A DNA stretch of 35,714 nucleotides from JACQMJ01 sp964373495. Its GTDB lineage: Bacteria; Patescibacteriota; Minisyncoccia; Sungbacterales; SURF-37. This document shows positions 20,720 to 27,363 of this stretch, one piece after another. The notes below the pieces were generated by a model. The model was not told the origin of the DNA and searched no databases. It saw nothing but the letters and a program-made list of their open reading frames with translations. Position 1 is the stretch's first letter. Every line of letters begins with the position of its first letter. Position numbers and translations under genes: made by a program. The stretch covers positions 1 to 35,714 of the forward strand of contig CAYJUW010000002.1 in NCBI GenBank assembly GCA_964373495.1, in the 5' to 3' direction.

Positions 20720-20944
20720 TCATTCTCCCCCACGAGCGACAATCTTCCCCGCGTGAAGGTCTACCACGTGCCAGTACTTCGACCTCTCATCGCCTGCGGC
20801 AGTCCGCGCTGCCGCTGCCGCCTCCTCAGCAGAGTCGAAGGAACGAGCAGGCGAATCGTCTGTACCGTTGTCCTCCGTGAGAACATCCGCCCAGCCGCCT
20901 ACGGCCTCGTAGTACATTGCCACGAAAGCGACGTATCGCTTCAT
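20720..20944 (-). CDS. Hypothetical protein, 74 aa
   Basis: It begins MKRYVAFVAMYYEAVGGWAD, continues through an acidic loop (EDNGTDDSPARSFDSAEEAA) and an alanine-rich helix, and ends KYWHVVDLHAGKIVARGGE. This is a small alpha/beta protein with no signal or membrane part, of the type often found as short hypothetical proteins. The family is not recognised. The start is very well supported: GGAGGTGAT, a perfect match to the 16S 3' end, lies just upstream. A long near-perfect inverted repeat upstream (20983-21023) may control it. Confidence 0.72.
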   Translation of the reverse strand: MKRYVAFVAMYYEAVGGWADVLTEDNGTDDSPARSFDSAEEAAAAARTAAGDERSKYWHVVDLHAGKIVARGGE

Positions 20945-20982
20945 CACGCTATCACCTCCGTCCTCGTGGATTGTACTTTGAA

Positions 20983-21023
20983 GTGCAACATTTTTATAGC
21001 CACAATAGCTATAAAATTTGCAC
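20983..21023. promoter_or_regulatory. Operator-like long inverted repeat
   Basis: gtgcaacatttttatagc (20983-21000) and gctataaaatttgcac (21008-21023) form a nearly perfect inverted repeat with a 7-nt centre, between a possible -35 (TTGATA, minus strand) and the 20720-20944 gene. A second hairpin cccgct/agcggg lies at 21025-21045. Confidence 0.5.
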
Positions 21024-21045
21024 TCCCGCTTTATCAAAGAGCGGG

Positions 21046-21367
21046 GAAACTGTAGGTATTACCTACGCTTTCCTCACCCTTCGCCTTAGAAGCCCTGTCT
21101 TTATGCCGTAATTCAAGGTGTTGCACTTGAGGGGTCAAGGTGCCTCTTTCTCGCTAACTTTACATTAGCATAACTTATACTAGATGTCCAGGCCACCGCG
21201 TGGAGCGCTGGTTCACGCAGATGGACTAAATTCTGGAATCTAAATACACTCTGCTTGTCGCCGCAACACGGTTCTCCTTCGACACCGCTCAGGACAAGTA
21301 ACGTTATCCGCGACGTCCCGCCTTCGCTCGCTGTAGCGAGCTTTGGCGGGTGAAACCCGCACGTACC
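21046..21367. other. Spacer upstream of the MBL-fold gene, with repeats
   Basis: No gene is supported here. The spacer contains ccttcgacaccgctcaggac (about 21276-21295), related to a repeat inside pheT, and the palindrome at 21317-21350 with arms cccgccttcgctcg and cgagctttggcggg. The latter ends 18 nt before the next start codon. Confidence 0.5.
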
Positions 21368-22117
21368 ATGTACTTCCGCCAAATCATCCACGAAGAAAAA
21401 TCCTGCCTCTCCTACCTCATCGGCTGCACCGAGTACGGCGTGGCGGCAGTCATTGATGCGCAGGGTGATCCGGCTCCGTACACGAACCTTGCCGCCCGGA
21501 ACGGCATGAACATCGCCGCCGTCTTTGAGACGCACACCCAGGCCGACCATTACGCCACCACGCAGGAACTCGCCCGGCTCACGGGAGCGCCCGTATACCT
21601 CGGCCCCGGCGCACAGGCGCGCTTCGCCCATGAAACGCTCGCCGATGGCCAGGAGATAAAAATAGGAAACCGCCGTTTCAAAGCATTCCACACGCCCGGC
21701 CATACGCCCGAGCACGTATGTATTCTCGTAAACGACTGGTTGCTCCTCACTGGCGATACCCTCTTCGTCGGCGACGTGGGGCGAATTGACCTGCCCTCAG
21801 AAGCTATCGGCGAGGACTACCGCCGCGCGAACGCCGCGAAGCTCTACGCGAGCCTCCAGCGGCTACTCGCGCTCCCAGAATGGACCGAAATCTACCCGGC
21901 GCACTACGGCGGTTCGGTCTGCGGCCGCGGCATTGACGGCAAACCAAGCTCGACGATCGGCCGCGAGCGCCGGAAGAACGAAGCACTCCAGCTCTCGAGA
22001 GATGACTTCGTTGCCTTCCAGCTCTCTAATCCCCCAGCCCGGCCGGAAGGATTTCTCGCCATTGTGAGTGCCAACCGCGGTGAGATGGTTCTGCCGGGAC
22101 CGCCGCGCGGCACATAA
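21368..22117 (+). CDS. Metallo-beta-lactamase-fold hydrolase/dioxygenase (ETHE1-like)
   Basis: A 249-residue MBL-fold enzyme of the group containing persulfide dioxygenase and glyoxalase II. The visible sites are ETHTQADHYATT (His56, Gln58, Asp60, His61), TPGHTPEH (His112), GDTLFVGDVGR (Asp130) and YPAHYGGSVCG (His179). In the usual HxHxDH motif the second histidine is Gln here, so the metal site is probably like the one-iron ETHE1 type or altered. The C-terminal GRERRKNEAL is typical of the ETHE1 side of the family. A sulfur-related role is plausible but unproven. Malic enzyme begins 9 nt after the stop, so they may be co-transcribed. Confidence 0.82.
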   Translation: MYFRQIIHEEKSCLSYLIGCTEYGVAAVIDAQGDPAPYTNLAARNGMNIAAVFETHTQADHYATTQELARLTGAPVYLGPGAQARFAHETLADGQEIKIGNRRFKAFHTPGHTPEHVCILVNDWLLLTGDTLFVGDVGRIDLPSEAIGEDYRRANAAKLYASLQRLLALPEWTEIYPAHYGGSVCGRGIDGKPSSTIGRERRKNEALQLSRDDFVAFQLSNPPARPEGFLAIVSANRGEMVLPGPPRGT

Positions 22118-22126
22118 CGCTCACCC

Positions 22127-23278
22127 ATGCCCCGCCAACACTTTGGGGTCATCGCCAAAGCTGCCCTCCGGCTCCACAAGAAATCTGGAGGGAAGTTTGC
22201 CATTGCCTCCAAAGTGCCGCTCCGCGGGCCGGCGGACCTAAAGCTCGTCTATACCCCGGGCGTCGGCGCGGTGAGCTCGTTTTTGGCAAAGCACCCCGAC
22301 GAGCTCCGCAGCTACACGATGAAGGGTAATAGCGTGGCCGTGGTTTCCGACGGCTCGGCGGTGCTGGGACTCGGGAACATTGGACCGGCGGGCGCCTTGC
22401 CGGTCATGGAGGGCAAGTGCCTGCTCTTCAAGAAGTTTGCTAATATTGATGCCGTCCCTATCGTGCTTGCCACGCAAAATGTCGGCGAAATCGTGCGGAC
22501 GGTAAAGGCGATCGCGCCCGCATTCGGCGGCGTGAACCTCGAGGATATTGCCGCGCCGCGTTGCTTTGAAGTTGAAGCGCGATTGAAACGGGAGCTTTCG
22601 ATTCCGGTCATGCACGACGACCAGCATGGCACGGCAATCATTGTCCTGGCCGGGCTCATGAATGCACTCAAGGTTGTGAAAAAGGAAATAAGAAACTCGA
22701 AAATAATCATTAACGGCGCGGGTGCGGCTGGCACTGCGACGGCAAAATTGATTCGTCTCGCCGGAGGCCGCAACATTGTTATGTGTGACCGGCAGGGCGC
22801 TATCTACCGCAGCCGACGCGGACTCAATAAATGGAAACGCGAGCTTGCCCGGATGACGAATCCAAAGAATGAGCGCGGCGACCTCGCGACCGTCATGCGC
22901 CACGCCGATGTTGTCATCGGCGTCTCCGGACCGAACCTTGTGAGCGAACCCATGGTGCGCTCGATGGAGAAAGATGCAGTCATCTTTGCGCTCGCCAACC
23001 CCATCCCGGAAATCATGCCCCCGCTCGCCCGCCGCGCCGGTGCGCTCGTCATCGCCACCGGCCGAAGCGATTTCCCGAACCAGTTGAATAATTCGCTCGT
23101 GTTCCCCGGCGTGTTCCGCGGCGCGCTCGATAACGGTGTACGCGCCATCACCGATGCAATGAAGCTGAAGGCGGCCTACGCCATTGCCGCGCTCGTCCCC
23201 CGCCCCACCTCAACGAGAATCACGCCCGGCATGTTCGACCGCCGGCTCGTCAAAGCCGTAGCCGCCGCAATCCGATAG
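22127..23278 (+). CDS. NAD(P)-dependent malic enzyme
   Basis: This cytoplasmic enzyme oxidatively decarboxylates malate to pyruvate and CO2. The 383-residue short bacterial form shows all signatures: Tyr42 in VYTPGVGAV (general acid), SDGSAVLGLGNIGPAGALPV, Lys97 in MEGKCLLFKK (general base), metal ligands Glu139 and Asp140 in NLEDIAAPRCFE and Asp164 in HDDQHGTAI. It also has the dinucleotide fold GAGAAGTA (197-204) and GRSDFPNQLNNSLVFPGVFR. NAD versus NADP cannot be decided. There is no phosphotransacetylase fusion. No strong Shine-Dalgarno sequence is seen; it follows the MBL-fold gene by 9 nt. A 44-bp perfect palindrome lies 14 nt after the stop. Confidence 0.95.
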   Translation: MPRQHFGVIAKAALRLHKKSGGKFAIASKVPLRGPADLKLVYTPGVGAVSSFLAKHPDELRSYTMKGNSVAVVSDGSAVLGLGNIGPAGALPVMEGKCLLFKKFANIDAVPIVLATQNVGEIVRTVKAIAPAFGGVNLEDIAAPRCFEVEARLKRELSIPVMHDDQHGTAIIVLAGLMNALKVVKKEIRNSKIIINGAGAAGTATAKLIRLAGGRNIVMCDRQGAIYRSRRGLNKWKRELARMTNPKNERGDLATVMRHADVVIGVSGPNLVSEPMVRSMEKDAVIFALANPIPEIMPPLARRAGALVIATGRSDFPNQLNNSLVFPGVFRGALDNGVRAITDAMKLKAAYAIAALVPRPTSTRITPGMFDRRLVKAVAAAIR

Positions 23279-23292
23279 ACCAGCCGCATCCC

Positions 23293-23336
23293 GGTGTTAA
23301 CTTCAATTGACCGATCGGTCAATTGAAGTTAACACC
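23293..23336. repeat. 44-bp perfect palindrome
   Basis: ggtgttaacttcaattgacc followed by gatc and then the exact reverse complement, with no loop. It lies between malic enzyme and pheS. It lacks a U-run, so it is a repeat element or operator rather than a standard terminator. Confidence 0.95.
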
Positions 23337-23376
23337 TGCGAGGCCTCAAGGATTACCGCGCAGGCGGTATTTTCAG

Positions 23377-23405
23377 TTGTGTTGGCGAGTGCTTTTCCAT
23401 ACAAT
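23377..23405 (+). promoter_or_regulatory. Promoter of pheS-pheT (leaderless)
   Basis: TTGTGT (23377-23382), a 17-bp spacer and TACAAT (23400-23405). The pheS ATG begins 7 nt after the box, so the transcript would start at the start codon. Confidence 0.6.
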
Positions 23406-23411
23406 CAGCGT

Positions 23412-24476
23412 ATGCTCGATGAGCTCAAGAAAATCGAGTCTGCGGCACACGCAGAGATAGGGGTACTCAGGACTCTCGCGGAGCTCGAGGAGCGCCGTAT
23501 TCAATTTTTGGGACGCGAGCGCGGGGCGCTGACCGTAATTCTCCGCCGGCTGAAGGACCTGCCGGCGAGTGAGCGGGCGGCCATCGGCGAGGAGGCCAAC
23601 CGCCTGCGAAAGCGCATCGAATCTCTCCTCGCCGAGCGCGAAGCAGAGCTCAAGCGAACGACCATCGAATCGGTGCTCAAACGCGAGCGCCTCGACGTCA
23701 CGAGGCCGGGCAAAAAGCCGGAGCGCGGCCATTTGCACCCTATTACCCAGATCCGGCGCAAACTCGAAGCAATCTTCGCCTCCATGGGGTTCAGCGTGGT
23801 CGAAGGACCGGAGGTAGAGCTCGAGTACTATAATTTCGATTCACTCAACCTCCCCGAGACGCACCCTGCTCGTGAGATGCAGGATACGTGGTGGCTCCGC
23901 CACCCACCGGTCACCTTCCGCAAGGGCGGCCGCACGATCCAGAGCCGACTACTCCTTAGAACCCAAGTGACCGCCATCCAAGTCCGCTACATGGAACGGT
24001 ACAATCCCCCGCTCCGCATCATTATGCCCGGCTACGTGTATCGGCGCGAGGCGACCGACGCGTCCCACGAGATGCAGTTCACCCAGATGGACGGCCTGAT
24101 GGTAGACCGCAAGGTTTCACTCTCAAACCTCAAGGGGATCATGACCATGGTCATGCGCGAGCTCTTCGGCAAGGATATCAAGCTCCGGCTCCGCGCCGGG
24201 TATTTCCCGTTCGTTGAGCCCGGCGTGGAAATGGACATGGAGTGCATGGCTTGCCGGCAGAAGGGCTGCTCCGTCTGCCAGCGTACCGGCTGGATCGAGG
24301 TGTTCCCCGGCGGGGTGGTCCATCCCAACGTCTTCCGCGCGGCCGGATTGAACCCGCGCGGGTGGCAAGGCATCGCCTTTGATTTGGGCCTCGATCGCCT
24401 GGCCATGATGAAATACAAAATCCCGGACATCCGGCTGTTCCATTCGGGCGATTTGCGATTTCTGAGGCAGTTCTAA
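23412..24476 (+). CDS. pheS: Phenylalanine-tRNA ligase alpha subunit
   Basis: The catalytic subunit charges tRNA-Phe. The protein of 354 residues begins MLDELKKIESAAHAEIGVLR with the N-terminal coiled coil that binds tRNA. It then has the class II core: motif 1 region EAIFASMGFSVVEGPEVE, motif 2 GYVYRREATDASHEMQFTQM and motif 3 GIAFDLGLDRLAMMKYKIPD. A four-cysteine insertion, ECMACRQKGCSVCQRTGW, looks like the zinc knuckle present in some bacterial PheS. The start is chosen at the end of a promoter; upstream codons in frame fall in the 44-bp palindrome. PheT follows 4 nt after the stop. Confidence 0.95.
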   Translation: MLDELKKIESAAHAEIGVLRTLAELEERRIQFLGRERGALTVILRRLKDLPASERAAIGEEANRLRKRIESLLAEREAELKRTTIESVLKRERLDVTRPGKKPERGHLHPITQIRRKLEAIFASMGFSVVEGPEVELEYYNFDSLNLPETHPAREMQDTWWLRHPPVTFRKGGRTIQSRLLLRTQVTAIQVRYMERYNPPLRIIMPGYVYRREATDASHEMQFTQMDGLMVDRKVSLSNLKGIMTMVMRELFGKDIKLRLRAGYFPFVEPGVEMDMECMACRQKGCSVCQRTGWIEVFPGGVVHPNVFRAAGLNPRGWQGIAFDLGLDRLAMMKYKIPDIRLFHSGDLRFLRQF

Positions 24477-24480
24477 ACTC

Positions 24481-26613
24481 ATGCGCTTCTCGTACAACTG
24501 GCTCAAGGAGCTGGTGAAGTTCAAAGAATCACCCCAGGCGCTCGCGGAGCTCCTGACCCTCCGCTCCTTCGAAGTGGAGGTGGCGGGCAAGGTTGGGGGC
24601 GATTGGTCGCTCGAGGCGAAGATCCCCACCAATCGCATCTCGGACGCGGCGAGCCACTGGGGGCTGGCCGGGGAAATTGCTGCCATCAAATCCACGCCGC
24701 GGGCCACCCAAGAAAGCCACACACTGCCGAAGAGCACGCCGGCTCGCATCCCTGCGGTTAAAATCAAGGTCGCAGCGCCGGCCATCTGCTCACGCTACAC
24801 ATCGCAAGAACTCGAAATCGACGCGCTCGAGACATCTCCGAAGTGGATGAGAGATCGGCTTGCCACCTGCGGCTTCCGGTCCGTCAATAATGTGGTTGAC
24901 GTTACGAACTACGTGATGCTCGAAACCGGCCAGCCCCTGCACGCCTTTGACCTGGATAAAATCATCGGCCGCAGGATAACCATTCGGCTGTCCCGCGCTG
25001 GCGAAGAGCTCACCACCCTCGATGGAACGCGCCACCGCCTCCCGGCCGGTGTAGCCGTCATCCAGGATGCGGAACGCCTCATTGACCTCGCCGGAATCAT
25101 GGGCGGGGAGAATTCAGCCGTATCCGGGAAAACGCGCCGCATCCTCCTGCAGGCGGCGACCTTCGACCCCATCCGCACCTACCGCTCCATGCGCGCGCTC
25201 GGCTTCTCCTCCGAGGCCGCAAAGCTCTATGCGGCGGGCATTGACCCCAACCGGACCGCACCCGCGCTCGAGCGCGCGGTAGCACTCCTCCGCGAGATCG
25301 CCGGTGCAACGCCGTCAAGTCGGCCCATGGACCTCTACCCCCGCAGAGTTCGGCCGCGGAAGATCCGCTTCCGGCCGGATTACGCGAGCCAGATGATTGG
25401 CGAGCGCATCAGCCGCGCGTTCTACCAAACCCTCTGGCGGCGCCTGGGTTTCAAAGCACAGGAGCAAGGCGGCAGTTGGTTGCTCGAAATCCCCACTGAA
25501 CGCCGCGACATCCAAATCGAGGAGGATCTCATCGAGGAGGCCGCCCGGCTCTTTGGGTACGAACAGCTCCGCCAAGAACCGCCCCACGCTCCGCTCGCGC
25601 CCGGCGGGACCAACGAGGAGCGGGCGTGGGAGGAGCGCATCCGCGATACGCTCGTTGGCGCGGGGTTCACCGAAGCGCACACCTACACGTTCGTCGGGCC
25701 AGCGACCTTAGGGCACTTCGGCGCCTCTCCGACCGACCTGCTCGAGCTGGAAAACCCTATGGGTCCCGAAACCCGCTACCTCGGCGCCCATCCGGCCCAG
25801 CAGTATCTCAAGATTGCCGCCGAGAACCTCCGGCGCTTCGAGCGCGTCGCGATCTTCGGGATCGCCAAGGGCTTCAAGCGCGCGGCACGGCCGTCGCCGA
25901 AGAAGCCCGCCTTTGCGAAAGCTCCGGCGGACAAGCCGGCGGAGGAGCGGAAGTATCTGGTGATGGTGAAGGCAACCCGTTCGACAAGCTCAGGGCAGGC
26001 AAAGAGAGCAAAGGATACAAAGGCAAATGAAAGTGAAACGTTCTACGAGGTGAAGGGGACGCTCGATTCATTGTTTGAATCGCTCGGCATTGCGGACCAT
26101 TGGTATGATGATGCCCTGACGCCGGCCGAGCGGGAAAAAACCGTAGCGCTCCATCCCTACCGAACAGCAAAAGTGATGATCGGCGATGAGTTCCTCGGCG
26201 TGGTGGCCGAGCTCCATCCCGCGGTACAGCAACGACTCAAATCAAAAGCACGGCTGGTGTTTTCGCACATTGATTTTGAGAAACTCTGGAAGTTAGCGAG
26301 GGCCGAGGCCGAATTCAAGCCCATGGGCAAATACCCGGCGGTTATCCGCGACATCGCCGTGATCGTGCCGGAGGATACCAAGGCCGACGACGTGGAAGGC
26401 GTGATCCAGAACGCCGGCGGCGCGCTCCTTGCGGACTCCGATCTCTTTGATTACTTCCAGGACGAAGCCATGACCGAGCGCAGCGAAAAATCGCTGGCGT
26501 TCCATTTGGTGTTTCAATCGTCGGAGCGCACCCTTACTGACGGGGAGGTGAACCGAATCTATAAAAAGATCGTCTCGGCGGTGAAACGCGAGGATTGGGA
26601 GGTGCGGGAATAG
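24481..26613 (+). CDS. pheT: Phenylalanine-tRNA ligase beta subunit with repeat insertions
   Basis: The partner subunit for editing and tRNA binding. The 710-residue protein starts MRFSYNWLKELVKFKESPQA (B1 part). The EMAP/OB-type tRNA-binding domain found in longer PheT after residue 40 is missing. B3/B4 editing region near NNVVDVTNYVMLETGQPLHA, B5 near TERRDIQIEEDLIEEAARLF, the catalytic-like core around ERVAIFGIAKGF, and a C-terminal anticodon-binding FDX-ACB domain (MGKYPAVIRDIAVIVPEDTK). Between about residues 476 and 520 two repeat elements are translated in frame: AFAKAPADKPAEER and TRSTSSGQA, the latter followed by a CAAAGGnnn array. They lie in a loop of the core, so function may be kept. 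Confidence 0.94.
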   Translation: MRFSYNWLKELVKFKESPQALAELLTLRSFEVEVAGKVGGDWSLEAKIPTNRISDAASHWGLAGEIAAIKSTPRATQESHTLPKSTPARIPAVKIKVAAPAICSRYTSQELEIDALETSPKWMRDRLATCGFRSVNNVVDVTNYVMLETGQPLHAFDLDKIIGRRITIRLSRAGEELTTLDGTRHRLPAGVAVIQDAERLIDLAGIMGGENSAVSGKTRRILLQAATFDPIRTYRSMRALGFSSEAAKLYAAGIDPNRTAPALERAVALLREIAGATPSSRPMDLYPRRVRPRKIRFRPDYASQMIGERISRAFYQTLWRRLGFKAQEQGGSWLLEIPTERRDIQIEEDLIEEAARLFGYEQLRQEPPHAPLAPGGTNEERAWEERIRDTLVGAGFTEAHTYTFVGPATLGHFGASPTDLLELENPMGPETRYLGAHPAQQYLKIAAENLRRFERVAIFGIAKGFKRAARPSPKKPAFAKAPADKPAEERKYLVMVKATRSTSSGQAKRAKDTKANESETFYEVKGTLDSLFESLGIADHWYDDALTPAEREKTVALHPYRTAKVMIGDEFLGVVAELHPAVQQRLKSKARLVFSHIDFEKLWKLARAEAEFKPMGKYPAVIRDIAVIVPEDTKADDVEGVIQNAGGALLADSDLFDYFQDEAMTERSEKSLAFHLVFQSSERTLTDGEVNRIYKKIVSAVKREDWEVRE
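25908..25950. repeat. Repeat element 1 inside pheT
   Basis: cgcctttgcgaaagctccgg then cggacaagccggcggaggag encodes AFAKAPADKPAEE. I recall similar KAFAKAPADKPAG-coding repeats in other CPR proteins; related GC-rich phrases occur at about 20585-20600. Confidence 0.6.
25979..26029. repeat. Repeat element 2 inside pheT (TTCGACAAGCTCAGGGC plus CAAAGG array)
   Basis: gttcgacaagctcagggcag (25979-25998) belongs to a dispersed family whose relative ccttcgacaccgctcaggac is at about 21276. It is followed by CAAAGA, CAAAGG and CAAAGG starting at 26000, 26009 and 26018, the same 9-bp period as at 83-118. Confidence 0.75.
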
Positions 26614-26624
26614 CTGAGATATAA

Positions 26625-26738
26625 ATGTCATACCAGTACACCTATCTCATCTGGAACGGGATCTTCCTCCTTATCTGGTTGATTCTCTATCTCTGGCGGA
26701 AAGATATCCGGCGAGAAATGTCGAGGGTGAGCATTTGG
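26625..26738 (+). pseudogene. Remnant of a lycopene cyclase-domain membrane protein
   Basis: The frame MSYQYTYLIWNGIFLLIWLI followed by LYLWRKDIRREMSRVS matches the first helix and loop of the lycopene cyclase-domain family (MxYQYxYLLxD...FLLRKDLRREM.xMS), which normally continues for a further 60 residues or more. Here the family resemblance stops at about residue 38, and the following bases form the promoter of the antitoxin-like gene. It appears to be a 5' fragment left after deletion. A 75-residue frame remains open to 26852, but the later part is not protein-like. Confidence 0.5.
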
Positions 26739-26749
26739 GAAAAATTTCC

Positions 26750-26778
26750 TTGCCGCGGGGCTGTAATTTTGCTACTAT
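26750..26778 (+). promoter_or_regulatory. Promoter of the toxin-antitoxin pair
   Basis: TTGCCG (26750-26755), a 17-bp spacer and TACTAT (26773-26778). The ATG lies 9 nt after the box, so the message would be nearly leaderless. Confidence 0.6.
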
Positions 26779-26787
26779 GGGAATGTC

Positions 26788-27003
26788 ATGAGAGCCTCAA
26801 CCATCGTCAAAACCACGAAGGATTACCTGCTCCTCAAGGTGCCACTGCCTAGGGGCTCCCATTTTGCGGTGGGGCCGGTGCGGCAGAACGGACGATTGAC
26901 GCGGGCCGAAAAGTGGCTCTGGAAGATCATCCAGGAGGGTGAGCGGGAGTACCGAGAAGGGAAGCTGAAGCCGATCCGGTCGCTGCGCGAGCTTATGCGC
27001 TAG
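26788..27003 (+). CDS. Antitoxin-like protein, 71 aa
   Basis: It begins MRASTIVKTTKDYLLLKVPL, with an N-terminal strand-rich part, and has a basic-acidic helix LTRAEKWLWKIIQEGEREYR followed by EGKLKPIRSLRELMR. This is the layout of small antitoxins that precede RelE/ParE toxins, with a toxin-binding C-terminal helix, and the next gene 7 nt downstream is a RelE/YafQ-like toxin. The identification rests mainly on this pairing. There is no Shine-Dalgarno sequence. The gene looks intact although its toxin is broken. Confidence 0.65.
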   Translation: MRASTIVKTTKDYLLLKVPLPRGSHFAVGPVRQNGRLTRAEKWLWKIIQEGEREYREGKLKPIRSLRELMR

Positions 27004-27010
27004 CTTCCCC

Positions 27011-27360
27011 ATGTCCATTCGGACGATCTACCCGACCTCGCGGTTCAAAAAATCCTTCCGCCGTTTGCCCCGCGAGATCCAAGAACGGGCCGCCCGGCGT
27101 GAGGAGATATTCGTCGCCGACCCCTTTGATTCACCCCGTTACAACCGGGCGTCCCATGCTTCACCCCGTTAGATAGTTTATCTAACGGGGCAAGGGCCGG
27201 GTTGTAACGGGGTTCACGGCTGGATACCCACAAGACAAAAGGGAAACTGAAGGGGTTCTGGTCGTACTCCGTGGACTTCCCCTGTCGAGTCCTTTTTCGT
27301 TTTATAGATCAAGAAACGGTCATCTACTACGACGTCGGTGGTCATTCGATCTACCGCTGA
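27011..27360 (+). pseudogene. RelE/ParE-family toxin, disrupted
   Basis: The first part reads MSIRTIYPTSRFKKSFRRLP then REIQERAARREEIFVADPFD. The second part, in another frame, reads LDTHKTKGKLKGFWSYSVDF then PCRVLFRFIDQETVIYYDVG and ends GHSIYR. Together these are a RelE/YafQ-type mRNA interferase, with the conserved LxTHKLKGKLxGxWS, RVLFxF and IYYDVG segments. They are separated by a nested palindromic element (27131-27214) that brings an in-frame TAG and shifts the frame. The toxin cannot be made as a full protein. Confidence 0.85.
27131..27214. repeat. Nested CCCCGTTA palindromic element in the toxin gene
   Basis: Outer arms ccccgttacaacc (27134-27146) and ggttgtaacgggg (27200-27212) enclose inner arms ccccgttagata (27164-27175) and tatctaacgggg (27179-27190). 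The phrase tcaccccgtt occurs twice (27131, 27161), so one element seems to sit inside another. Confidence 0.9.
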
Positions 27361-27363
27361 AGT

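Noticed and set aside
21113..21715. 200-residue minus-strand frame
   Set aside because: It is antisense to the first half of a clear MBL-fold enzyme and extends into repeats.
22238..22903. 221-residue minus-strand frame
   Set aside because: Shadow of malic enzyme, whose motifs are complete on the plus strand.
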